From contig SGPM01000440.1 of the NCBI GenBank assembly GCA_004802725.1, positions 1,383-14,060 on the forward strand: 12,678 nt of DNA, in the 5' to 3' direction. The position numbers and the translations under genes are program-made. The DNA is from Antrodiella citrinella (Eukaryota > Basidiomycota > Agaricomycetes > Polyporales > Steccherinaceae). The notes beneath the pieces were generated by a model. That model was given only the letters and a program-made list of their open reading frames with translations, made no database searches and was not told the origin of the DNA. Below, piece after piece: positions 6,701 through 12,678 of the stretch. Every line of letters begins with the position of its first letter. Within the stretch, counting starts at the first letter, position 1.

Positions 6701-9232
6701 ACAATGGGAAGAAGGGCTCAGCGGGAGCTGGGTCTATCAATGCTCCCCAAATCAGAATTGACAGCCGGTTTCCAGATCCTTGGCGTTGTTGAAGGTGTCA
6801 CCTTCTACTATGGTCAATATTCTACGATCAGCCAACCCTCCAGCTTCTACGTTCTAAACGACCAAGACGCACCCATAACCTTGGGAAAGCCCTGGTTCAC
6901 CACAAATCATATCCATGCGCCATACACTCGCGAATCGGAGTACCTCAGTCTACCCCCGGATTTACGATTACCTCCACCGCCATCTCCCGTGCCTACCGAA
7001 ATCGTTATGACCAACAGTATTCAGGTGGAAGAAGGCCGGATCACAGATTCACATGAATCTGTCGCAGTGAAACACGAAGGAGAAGAAGACTCAGAAGCAT
7101 CTAGTACTTCTGATTACGAAGACTCGGAAGATGATCTCCCTGTGGCTGGACCTTCTAGGATCAAGCCATTCCCAGGGCAGATCATAGTATCGCTTCTATG
7201 CAACGGCCGACGTCGCAACGTGACCATTGACCCCTCATGTGCTTCAAACATCATGAGCAAGTCAGTCTGGAAGGACCTAGACATACCGATGTCAGACACG
7301 CCGCTTAGCCATCTTTGGATTGGACCCTCCGCATCCTACGACGTAGCTGGCGTAGCCAGAAACGTTGTAATTTCGTACGGCTTCCGCCGAAAGGACGTAT
7401 CCACCACGTTCTTTGTGGTCAGCCAAGAACGTCCGGGAATTCTGTTGGGAGAACAATGGCTGCTTACAGAAGGACTTTGTTTGGGCCCTAATCCTGGTCC
7501 AAATGAAGTGGATCTAGTACTTTCTGTCCCTCAGACTCGTAGGACAGTAAGGGCTAGAGCAGTATCCCCTTCACCAGCCTCATCTCGAAGCCAGATTTCT
7601 TGTGGTCGTTCTCACAAACCACCACACAGAATGAAGGTAGACCTCCTTGATGCATCAGAGTTCCCATCCTCGGTCAGGACGCGCTATAATCCAGGAAAGG
7701 TCCGGGAACTGTCACGCTCTCCATCACCCTTCCCCAACCCCATTCCAGAGCATGAACGGGTGCTGGACTATTATAGCCGCCATCTCAAGAACATCAGCGA
7801 AGCAGCTAGGGTTATAGGAATGCGCCTCGGAAAGGGATCCCCTCTCGGCAAGATGACCTTCCAAGCCAAAGAAGGATACGATATCGGAGATGTTACTGCA
7901 ATGGGAATTAAAGGGAAAAAGTTCTATTTACCCGAATGTTCCCTTTCCTGCGGTGCATATGCCCACGAGTGGTTTGGACCTGCAATCGTGCAGTTATTCC
8001 CACCCACTCCGACTATCTCCCGAGCTAGAATCCATCTAGCCAGGGAGCCAGTCAAGCCCGATATCCCGATCCCTCGAGTGTTTATGTCATCTGCCACAGC
8101 ACCTCCCCAATTGGAGAAGCATTCCCAGCAGCCGGAAGTCCGCTATCCGCGATACTTCCCACCTTATGCACGCGGAGTCACCGAGATTTCCACACGCAGG
8201 CCGATGATCATTCTACCCGCCATAATACATGGGCACGTGGTGCCCTTTGTATTCGACACCGCCAGCGAAGTCAACCTCATCCATAGGAAGATCTGGGAAC
8301 ACATCACGCGACTTAGCCCTCCTGGGACTGCTATAGTCAAGCCTATAAACAAGGCCATTGACTCGCCCACCATCTGCGATTATGGTGGCAAGGTTCATCA
8401 GGCACTCGGAATTGCTCCCGGTGTCTCGGTAACACTTGGACACGTGTCCACACTTGCCACCTTCTATATAATCGATGGCACGGTGCCTACCGCCGTGTTG
8501 GGACAGCCATGGCACTATGACAATAGCATTACCACGGAGTCGGGACCTTTGGGAATCTCCTTCAGGCTTAATGCGCCGAACGAGCCACGAACATTTGATG
8601 CATTTTATGCAGCAGATGATCCCACCCAGAGATCGGTTGTACCATTCCCAAGCGCCTTCATCGGAATGATTTTGGCACGAGATATGGGAGACGAAGACAT
8701 CTCAGAAAGGTTCCAGGAAATGGGAATCGACACAGGAGACCTGCCTCAGGAGCCAGACAATGATGCTGCTGACACTCAGCCCGTGGAAACTTTGGAGCGG
8801 TACCGTCCGCTGCCAATTCAAGATTTCCAAGTGTCCACACATCATGCTCTAGAGCTGGGAGAAGATCACCCTGACTACGATATCCGGCCGAAGAATGTAT
8901 TGCTAGCCTTCAGCGGCATGCTAAACGAGCAACCCTACACTGGGTCAGGCGTGCTTAGCATGACGCAGGCAGCATTCACCTCGGAGGCTGAGGTGGATAG
9001 ACTTGAACGTCAAGTCAAGGATAACCCAGCCGAAGAACTACATGCAGAGGCTACACGCATAGGCCGCTGGTTGGACATAGTCGCAGCAGACCTGGACGAA
9101 CTGCAGTCAATTATCAAAGGGGTCCGCCTCAAGCTTGACCTCGCTCAGTTCAGAAGGAGCCCCCTGCTGCAACCTTCAAGACAGCCGGACCCGCATCACG
9201 CATTCCCCACGTTCCAGACCGCGATGTCATGA
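3731..9232 (+). CDS. gag: Gag polyprotein with five tandem retropepsin-like domains
   Basis: Structural and proteolytic polyprotein of a Ty3/Gypsy-type element, 1833 aa, uninterrupted. Residues ~40-230 resemble a retrotransposon Gag capsid region (FRGRPEDLKPFLRQYERL...). An acidic tract follows at 232-253, and a CCHC zinc knuckle at C406, C409, H414, C419 for RNA binding. Five retropepsin-like folds follow, each ending in Leu-Gly-x-Pro/Gln-Trp: D660-S-G-S with GRPW 731; D849-V-N-S with GTPW 925; D984-R-D-L with GKPW 1052; D1167-P-S-C with GEQW 1240; D1509-T-A-S with GQPW 1591. The first and last keep a catalytic-type motif; the middle three do not. Acidic linkers at ~777-835 (with KKRR) and ~1100-1143 separate domains. 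An unrecognised ~80-residue segment lies at 1346-1427, and a helical C-terminus at ~1751-1812. Gag proteins of this type with one or two proteases are familiar from Agaricomycetes (memory); five is not. No RT or integrase follows. The LTR TATA box would drive it. The start is the first Met, in good context. Confidence 0.9.
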   Translation: MSVITDAQTSPLFEMESLPSIGTGVYRSRHSVLDMPMARTKTAPKTFRGRPEDLKPFLRQYERLAALHELDSREKCDAVGDYCSTRIKETIEGLRSFQQGQWDLLKTDIERVFDAESVTKRFTLPHLANLCRKFSSGREGPMRDLKQWKNYVQNFVRIAGALQAHDRISEDEYATYFWIGIPAAFREKLETRIRNKLPDHDISQPFPVEAIQTAAEALLHRDRFDKGRVIWDLEDEFDSDDESDFYDSEDEEFQIKFNKSLKKRGHSSEPKTKTKSALDLPPGLLGVSSRKREEASRRTPEKPRAKPAAQDEVESLIKQMSRLSVTDKVYGLLYYQARSLDPSVADCVPKPQLEREIAPPERTYRSNLANATEPRKGPPPVRFSDRPPFNQDRPPFNPDRSSFSGCFGCGQKGHTFNFCPRILEMIETGVIQRSNQGQLLTSTGQRIFRRQGETFIQALERIPLESHFIQLEEAEEVSEPETSAVWAAQYTPRISKPPSRPVFDGVQMPPRRPQAPRNAPPKNTQITPVDAIPSRFDPTKEDIVMEDVSNKPPPARKQPPQPKENQEKGDAVRNTARHSTLSEKVSSSRVIEHALETPVTVTMGQLLGSSKELTQSLMDMLRFKKPVEPAAVSTNLIHTTAPLLRLKMICNGFPVNFVIDSGSEVNLLNHEIAQDIGLPVDERPSVAIKDANGGLGRAVGMIPNVPVSCGHVKTVTNFFVAKDIPFDGLLGRPWQSDNLVSIKEKSNGTYLEFPNPDGKTVSKVLVNQRTPIDRGVESDSESEQGFVMSLQISEEESKKRSRFDSQPSEDDSGVEEPDSAEAHSAKKRRQEGPTLDVICGTYQTSAIVDVNSPISLLNQSTWGLTSVLAKTMKGNVLNNKRGTSHTLLGKVTDLPIMVYTTNHGLVTTTTDAFITDDDSISCLLGTPWTEQNHLEPFVENGEMIVIQREPGKPSLEPSHLLTVGPAKSVAHLRHGNQHIVALIDRDLLLNTMGRRAQRELGLSMLPKSELTAGFQILGVVEGVTFYYGQYSTISQPSSFYVLNDQDAPITLGKPWFTTNHIHAPYTRESEYLSLPPDLRLPPPPSPVPTEIVMTNSIQVEEGRITDSHESVAVKHEGEEDSEASSTSDYEDSEDDLPVAGPSRIKPFPGQIIVSLLCNGRRRNVTIDPSCASNIMSKSVWKDLDIPMSDTPLSHLWIGPSASYDVAGVARNVVISYGFRRKDVSTTFFVVSQERPGILLGEQWLLTEGLCLGPNPGPNEVDLVLSVPQTRRTVRARAVSPSPASSRSQISCGRSHKPPHRMKVDLLDASEFPSSVRTRYNPGKVRELSRSPSPFPNPIPEHERVLDYYSRHLKNISEAARVIGMRLGKGSPLGKMTFQAKEGYDIGDVTAMGIKGKKFYLPECSLSCGAYAHEWFGPAIVQLFPPTPTISRARIHLAREPVKPDIPIPRVFMSSATAPPQLEKHSQQPEVRYPRYFPPYARGVTEISTRRPMIILPAIIHGHVVPFVFDTASEVNLIHRKIWEHITRLSPPGTAIVKPINKAIDSPTICDYGGKVHQALGIAPGVSVTLGHVSTLATFYIIDGTVPTAVLGQPWHYDNSITTESGPLGISFRLNAPNEPRTFDAFYAADDPTQRSVVPFPSAFIGMILARDMGDEDISERFQEMGIDTGDLPQEPDNDAADTQPVETLERYRPLPIQDFQVSTHHALELGEDHPDYDIRPKNVLLAFSGMLNEQPYTGSGVLSMTQAAFTSEAEVDRLERQVKDNPAEELHAEATRIGRWLDIVAADLDELQSIIKGVRLKLDLAQFRRSPLLQPSRQPDPHHAFPTFQTAMS

Positions 9233-9264
9233 TTCAAGCCGCAATTCACGTGCACGATCACACG

Positions 9265-10801
9265 TCAAGAACTCGAGTTGTGTGTGCCAAGAATGTCGCA
9301 TTGATTCAGTGATGTCCCCTGGAGATAATGATAGAAGAAAGATGAAGAACTAGGACCCAGTCCTACGAAAGGAGAAAGGAAGATAGGCATAATGGTGGAG
9401 GAAAATATTCTGCCAGACACCAAGAAAACGTCCAAGACGGTCACCGTAACGAAGGATACAGAGAGTAATATCGGGGTATCAGGAGTCGCAATGCCTCTAG
9501 AGATATTACCTCTGCGGACGTATCCTACGATACCGTGGACTTGGACAACGGGAAGAGAGCCGAGTCTGGACCCAGGATGTTAGCCTCCACCACCAGGACA
9601 ATATCAGACACAGGAGACGTACCCGCAGAGCCTACGATCAGTCAAGATGTCTGCCCGGGACGCGTTACGGTCTTGCCGCGCTCGACCGATCCCATCCATG
9701 TTGACCACCCCTACTCCCCGTGTCAACACCCTAGAAGCTCCGAATCTAATTCATAGCCGCGTCAGCAGAAAGGACGGTAAGCTAACAGCGTAAAAGCTTA
9801 CCGCGACGTATATTGGGGGCTGCCCAACCACAAGCGGTCCCGATATATGCTCCGTCTGCGACCTATGAAACGATAAGGATGGGAGGAGTCACGGCTTAGA
9901 GTCAAGACGTACCAGGATACCTGCAACCAGGCACATCAGTAACGCGCAGGCCAGAGGTCGTAGGAATGGACTTACCTTCTAAGTCCTCCGGAGACTCGTC
10001 GCTGCCTTCCACTGACACTACAGGGTGGAAGAAGAATCCGACTCGCCGCGAAAGTCCTGGTATTGCCCAGCAACACCTTGCTCAAGCATAGCCTACAATC
10101 AGAAGTTAATCGCAGACCAGACGACTCAAGACGATGCCTACCAGGCACCAGGCCAACACTAAGGACGACCAAGTTAACTTACGATCGCATAATGGAAACC
10201 AGGAAAGAGACGTACCATTGTCCCCCCTCCCCCCACGGGAATAGGGACATGACGAGAACGGACCCCCAGCCACAAGAGAGACGAGATCAACCAGGGAGGA
10301 CGAGATGGGGAAGAAGCTCGAAGTACAAGACACCGCTGTCTTATACGCCCCATTTCGCTTAGGGAGGGATGATAGAGTGCCGACTGGAATGCAGCCATCA
10401 TTCCCGTACTGGCGACAAGGCGCAGCAATGACTAACCAATCTGGGAAAATCAGCAAGCATAACGCCGTGATGCGATAGCACGCACGCGCCATGCCCAGGC
10501 CTGAATGCCCACATCAAGGCATCTCAGGGTCCCGAATATCCCAGAAGAAGTCAAGAAGCCTTGTCCTTCCAGAAGGCACCTGTCAAAGAAATTTCTCGTT
10601 TGTCGCTTTGGCCAGGACCATGGCTTCGGACCCAGTCGTGTCCCAGCTATTTGCCCTGAGAAGTCCGCAAGGAAGCACGAAATGGAAATACGAAGCCCGT
10701 AATTCGCAATTACGGATCTCAAAAGGGAAGTCACATCTCGGCTGAGATGTGAAATGTGGCCTGCCCTTTCAGGGATTAAGTGAAGAGACCATTCACTTTC
10801 C
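9265..10801 (-). CDS. Unrecognised intron-rich antisense gene, convergent with gag
   Basis: No family recognised. Exons I can support: 10801-10486 (105 open codons after a TTTTTCAG acceptor), 10431-10183 (83 codons), 10092-9976, a possible 8-nt exon 9920-9913, 9862-9802, 9745-9623 and 9565-9265 (stop 9267-9265). Introns are 54, 90, 55, 50, 56 and 57 nt. Donors are GTGCGT, GTAAGT, GTAAGT, GTACGT, GTAAGC and GTACGT, several with CTGAT, CTGAC or CTAAC branch sites. Phases join the first two exons, and separately the last four, without stops. The problem is exon 10092-9976: entered in phase from its neighbour it meets TAG at 10020-10018, while the downstream exons need another frame. That is a frameshift, a base error, an AAG acceptor near 10077, or the true end of one gene. 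The product is hydrophobic in places (SSLLWLGVR, and a membrane-like stretch near 9450). It ends 33 bp from the gag stop, tail to tail. It may be the 3' half of the gene at 12022-12587. Confidence 0.5.
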
Positions 10802-10855
10802 CTGAAAAATGTGCAAATGAAACNGCCGCACCCTTCGAGTTAGCACAGAACTCGA
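10697..10855. repeat. Cluster of four hairpins
   Basis: Consecutive inverted repeats: CCGTAATT/AATTACGG, loop 3 (10697-10715); TCACATCTC/GAGATGTGA, loop 4 (10731-10752); TTTCAGGG + AAGTGAA against TTCACTT + CCCTGAAA, 15 bp, loop 7 (10767-10807); TCGAGTT/AACTCGA, loop 7 (10835-10855). Four perfect or near-perfect stems in 160 bp is unusual. The first two fall within the 105-codon antisense exon and the third spans its acceptor site, so folding could affect splicing of that transcript. Confidence 0.6.
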
Positions 10856-12021
10856 GATCCGGAGACGAAAACTCGCCGACACCTCGAGCCTAGAAGACGG
10901 ACATCGGGANGACGCGAAATTNAAGGCGNACACGANGATAATTCNGCGCTTCCGAANAAGGTCAAACAAGGACCCACCTAGGACNCCAGAAGCACCCATG
11001 CGCCACGATTTCGATTCGGACCCGAACGAGCCCCGAGTTATCCTNNTTTGGATAAATTCAACTTGCGCTCACCTTACGCTTTAACCTTTTGTGATTGCCG
11101 GCCAGTCACCGACACAAGAAGACGTCNCCTTANTAGAGAGAGGCGACAGCNTANTAGTGGGAGGTACGGGCGTCATCGCACCTAATTAAGACAGTCAGTC
11201 TTCNCCAGCGCCACAGCTCGCTTCGCTTATGGGTGGTTCGGCGATCACGAGTATCGCNCCAGCATAAGGGCACCTGTGGGNGGGATGACTGCGACTGCAG
11301 AGAATTAGCAATACGATAGGACGCGCCGTGACCTTAGCCCCAGGACAAGGGAGTCGTACGGAATCGACTCAGCGCCGCGACATGGAATCNTAAGTGCGAA
11401 AATTCAGAGGCAAGNCATAGCCGGTTTTCGACTTAGGATTCACGACAAGAAAAGGACAAGGACAACAGATGATATTTCAGCANACGGTGACTAGTACAAG
11501 GGCCATTCAAGAATCACAAAACAGGGACAANAAGGTCAGGAGCGCAAGACGAACAAGGGCANCAGCAAGGCTAGGAAGAGGCAGAGTCAGGACAAGGAGG
11601 ACAACAAAGGAGANGAAGCAGACTTACGACACACGACNACAACNCAGACNGAATCTACGAGGACAAGAGAGTAGTACAACCAGGCACGAGGCCTGGCAGG
11701 AGACAAAGGACACACAGAAGAAGAACACGTACGATAGGAGAGAAAGACCACGGCCGAAGAAGGAATGTCCATCGCAAGCCCGACCAGGCGTTCCCAAGCA
11801 CAGCGAACCCGGGGCGGCGAAAGGGCAGCCAGACGCGTGCGCACCACGCCCGACCACCTCGACTTATGCCTACGAGTCCACGTCAGGGCAATCCGAAGTC
11901 ATACGGGCTGCCTTGAGGACGACAGACAAACGAGGACCGTGGACGCGCACACCGAAACCGAAACGGAGACCTTGACGGAGAAAGACCGAGTATGGAGGCG
12001 GGATCGAACCGCGAAGCTTAC
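10802..12021 (-). other. N-rich unresolved middle of the antisense region
   Basis: Scattered Ns prevent a gene model. Minus-strand splice-like elements continue: a textbook intron at 11627-11571 (57 nt, GTAAGT, branch CTGAC, TTCCTAG), an acceptor CTGCAG after GCTAAT near 11300, and AATTAG after CTGAC near 11180. One open piece around 11850-11735 (WERLVGLAMDIPSSAVVF) ends at a GTACGT donor. The plus strand is purine-rich, so its longest frame (11469-11975) is a basic low-complexity shadow. I infer more exons of the same antisense gene but cannot join them. Confidence 0.35.
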
Positions 12022-12587
12022 TCGAGTAAGCTGATACGGAAGACGGACCCCGCATCTGGAGTCGGAGGCTCTACGAGCGCGATACGGACACAGGTATCGT
12101 CTGCCGCCAGTAGAGAGCCTGCCGAGGAGAACGGAGTCAGTTGCTACGACACGATGTCGTACGCGTACGCACGTACCCTTCATGGTAATGCGTACAGGAC
12201 ATCCGACGAGCGCACCAAAGGCCGCGACCATGTCGCTGACGGCGAAGTCAGGCGGCAAGACCTACGAGGCATACGAAGATCAGCGAGGTCACGAAACGAA
12301 GGAGGGGACATGCAATGAGACGACTTACGATATCGAGCGAGACATGCTCGAGGGGTCTCACAGCGTGCCCATCCTCACGTATCTCGCCATCGGATGCGGA
12401 GTCCATGCCTGACTCTTGGATTATATCTAAAGAGGCAGCATGGTTAGTCGAAGAAGAGAGGAGAAAAGAAAACATACGGCGCACGCACCTGCTTGCTGGA
12501 CATCCTGTCCTGCAGCCTCATAAACACGGGTCCCACTGATTCTTGCGCTGTCGAGATTCATGACGGGATCCTGTTGGGCAGGAAGGT
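11883..12587 (-). CDS. Antisense spliced gene, partial, unknown function
   Basis: Four exons assemble with matching phases and no stop: 12587-12489, 12426-12329, 12261-12177 and 12118-12022. Introns are 62, 67 and 58 nt, with donors GTGCGT, GTAAGT and GTACGT. Acceptors are TTTAG, CGTAG and GGCAG, and branch-like sites ACTAAC, CTGAT and CTGAC. A fourth donor, GTAAGC, lies at 12021. Upstream of 12587 a further acceptor (TCAG) with branch CTTCTAAC shows that the gene began beyond the window. The ~127 residues read LPAQQDPVMNLD..., an acidic stretch, then VSDMVAAFGALVGCPVRI and DTCVRIALVEPPTPDAG; I do not recognise a family. The final exon is ambiguous: acceptors at 11971 or 11908 both lead to the stop at 11885-11883. 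It may continue into the exons at 10801-9265. A chance assembly is unlikely given four consecutive standard introns, but untested. Confidence 0.55.
12015..12032. repeat. Perfect 18-bp palindrome at a splice donor
   Basis: AGCTTACTCGAGTAAGCT is self-complementary over all 18 bases. The predicted minus-strand donor GTAAGC (12021-12016) forms one arm, so a fold or bound dimer here would cover the splice site. Confidence 0.6.
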
Positions 12588-12678
12588 CTGACGNACGCAA
12601 GCCGACGCANGTTAGAAGCGCGAAGACGAGACAGAAAACCACCCNAAAAAAANAANANNNANNANNAGANNTNGCCAC
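12588..12678 (-). other. Right edge: intron tail and N-rich end
   Basis: On the minus strand this carries a pyrimidine-rich tract, the branch-like CTTCTAAC and the acceptor TCAG before exon 12587-12489, so it reads as the 3' part of an intron. The last ~35 bases are A-rich on the plus strand and dense with Ns, which prevents further annotation. Confidence 0.4.

Larger units (their letters stand above)
1936..12678 (+). mobile_element. Ty3/Gypsy-like LTR element, no polymerase seen
   Basis: Polypurine tract, LTR, leader, gag/multi-protease ORF and a convergent antisense gene form one unit. I looked for the landmarks of pol (RT catalytic YxDD, RNase H, integrase zinc finger and chromodomain) among translated frames from 9233 to 12678 and saw none, and no second LTR. 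The element is either non-autonomous, with antisense cargo where pol should be, or its pol lies outside the window. The polypurine tract upstream of the LTR means that sequence left of 1948 probably belongs to the 3' interior of the same or an adjacent copy. The right boundary is unknown. Confidence 0.6.

Noticed and set aside
8589..9232. Possible readthrough or frameshift of gag into a short open frame past 9232
   Set aside because: Alternative frames stop within about 120 bp and show no pol motif; no slippery site with structure is evident.
10106..10492. 128-codon minus-strand frame overlapping exon 10431-10183
   Set aside because: It runs through the predicted introns and uses another phase; the overlapping 83-codon exon ends exactly at a GTAAGT donor and joins its neighbour in phase.
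11469..11975. 168-codon plus-strand reading frame rich in Arg/Thr/Lys
   Set aside because: Low-complexity, contains many N codons and lies opposite pyrimidine-rich minus-strand introns; it looks like a compositional shadow.
12000..12010. GGTTCGATCCC on the minus strand, a perfect tRNA B-box, with a nearby palindrome like a long variable arm
   Set aside because: No matching acceptor stem, D-arm or A-box can be found upstream, and the site falls in a predicted intron; taken as chance.

Overview
The window looks like repeat-derived DNA from a mushroom-forming fungus (Agaricomycete/basidiomycete). The reasons are a Ty3/Gypsy-type Gag of the kind common in Agaricomycetes, a Zn2Cys6-type zinc cluster, and minus-strand exons separated by very short introns (about 47-67 nt) with GTRNGT donors, CTRAY-like branch sites and YAG acceptors. 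Single Ns are scattered through it and both ends are dense with Ns. That fits either a low-depth contig or a computed consensus of a repeat family.

Layout, left to right. (1) 1-1048: no gene seen; holds a diverged ~157-bp tandem repeat at 304-~715. (2) 1049-1719, minus strand: a spliced gene for a small zinc-cluster/coiled-coil protein whose two zinc half-sites appear in swapped order relative to GAL4. (3) 1936-1948: a polypurine tract directly abutting (4) a candidate 1309-bp LTR, 1949-3257, with 7-bp terminal inverted repeats. The LTR has a strand-biased array of about 30 TCCG motifs, a TATA box at 2353, and eight consecutive stem-loops at 2748-3240. The first four stem-loops are diverged copies that keep their pairing by compensatory changes. 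(5) 3258-3730: a leader with a tentative primer-binding site and a hairpin just before the start codon. (6) 3731-9232, plus strand: one intact 1833-codon ORF. It has a Gag capsid-like region, a CCHC zinc knuckle and five tandem retropepsin-like folds; only the first and fifth keep an Asp-Ser/Thr-Gly/Ala-Ser catalytic motif. (7) 9265-12678, minus strand: convergent with gag and ending 33 bp from its stop. Long plus-strand ORFs are absent here, but spliced minus-strand exons with mostly compatible phases can be assembled at 12587-12022 and 10801-9265. The N-rich middle is not resolved.

No reverse transcriptase, RNase H or integrase is visible anywhere. A polypurine tract before the LTR and gag after it means that the window crosses an internal-LTR-internal junction (tandem copies, a circle, or a permuted consensus). 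Read that way, the element is LTR, gag/multi-protease (sense), then one or two intron-containing antisense genes, the last of them the zinc-cluster gene, then polypurine tract and LTR. It would depend on another element for polymerase, unless pol lies outside the window. My best candidate for an undescribed system is this combination: a Gag polyprotein carrying three pseudo-retropepsins, an LTR whose transcript would fold into a covarying hairpin array, and antisense spliced passenger genes including a zinc-cluster protein next to CCG-rich LTR DNA.
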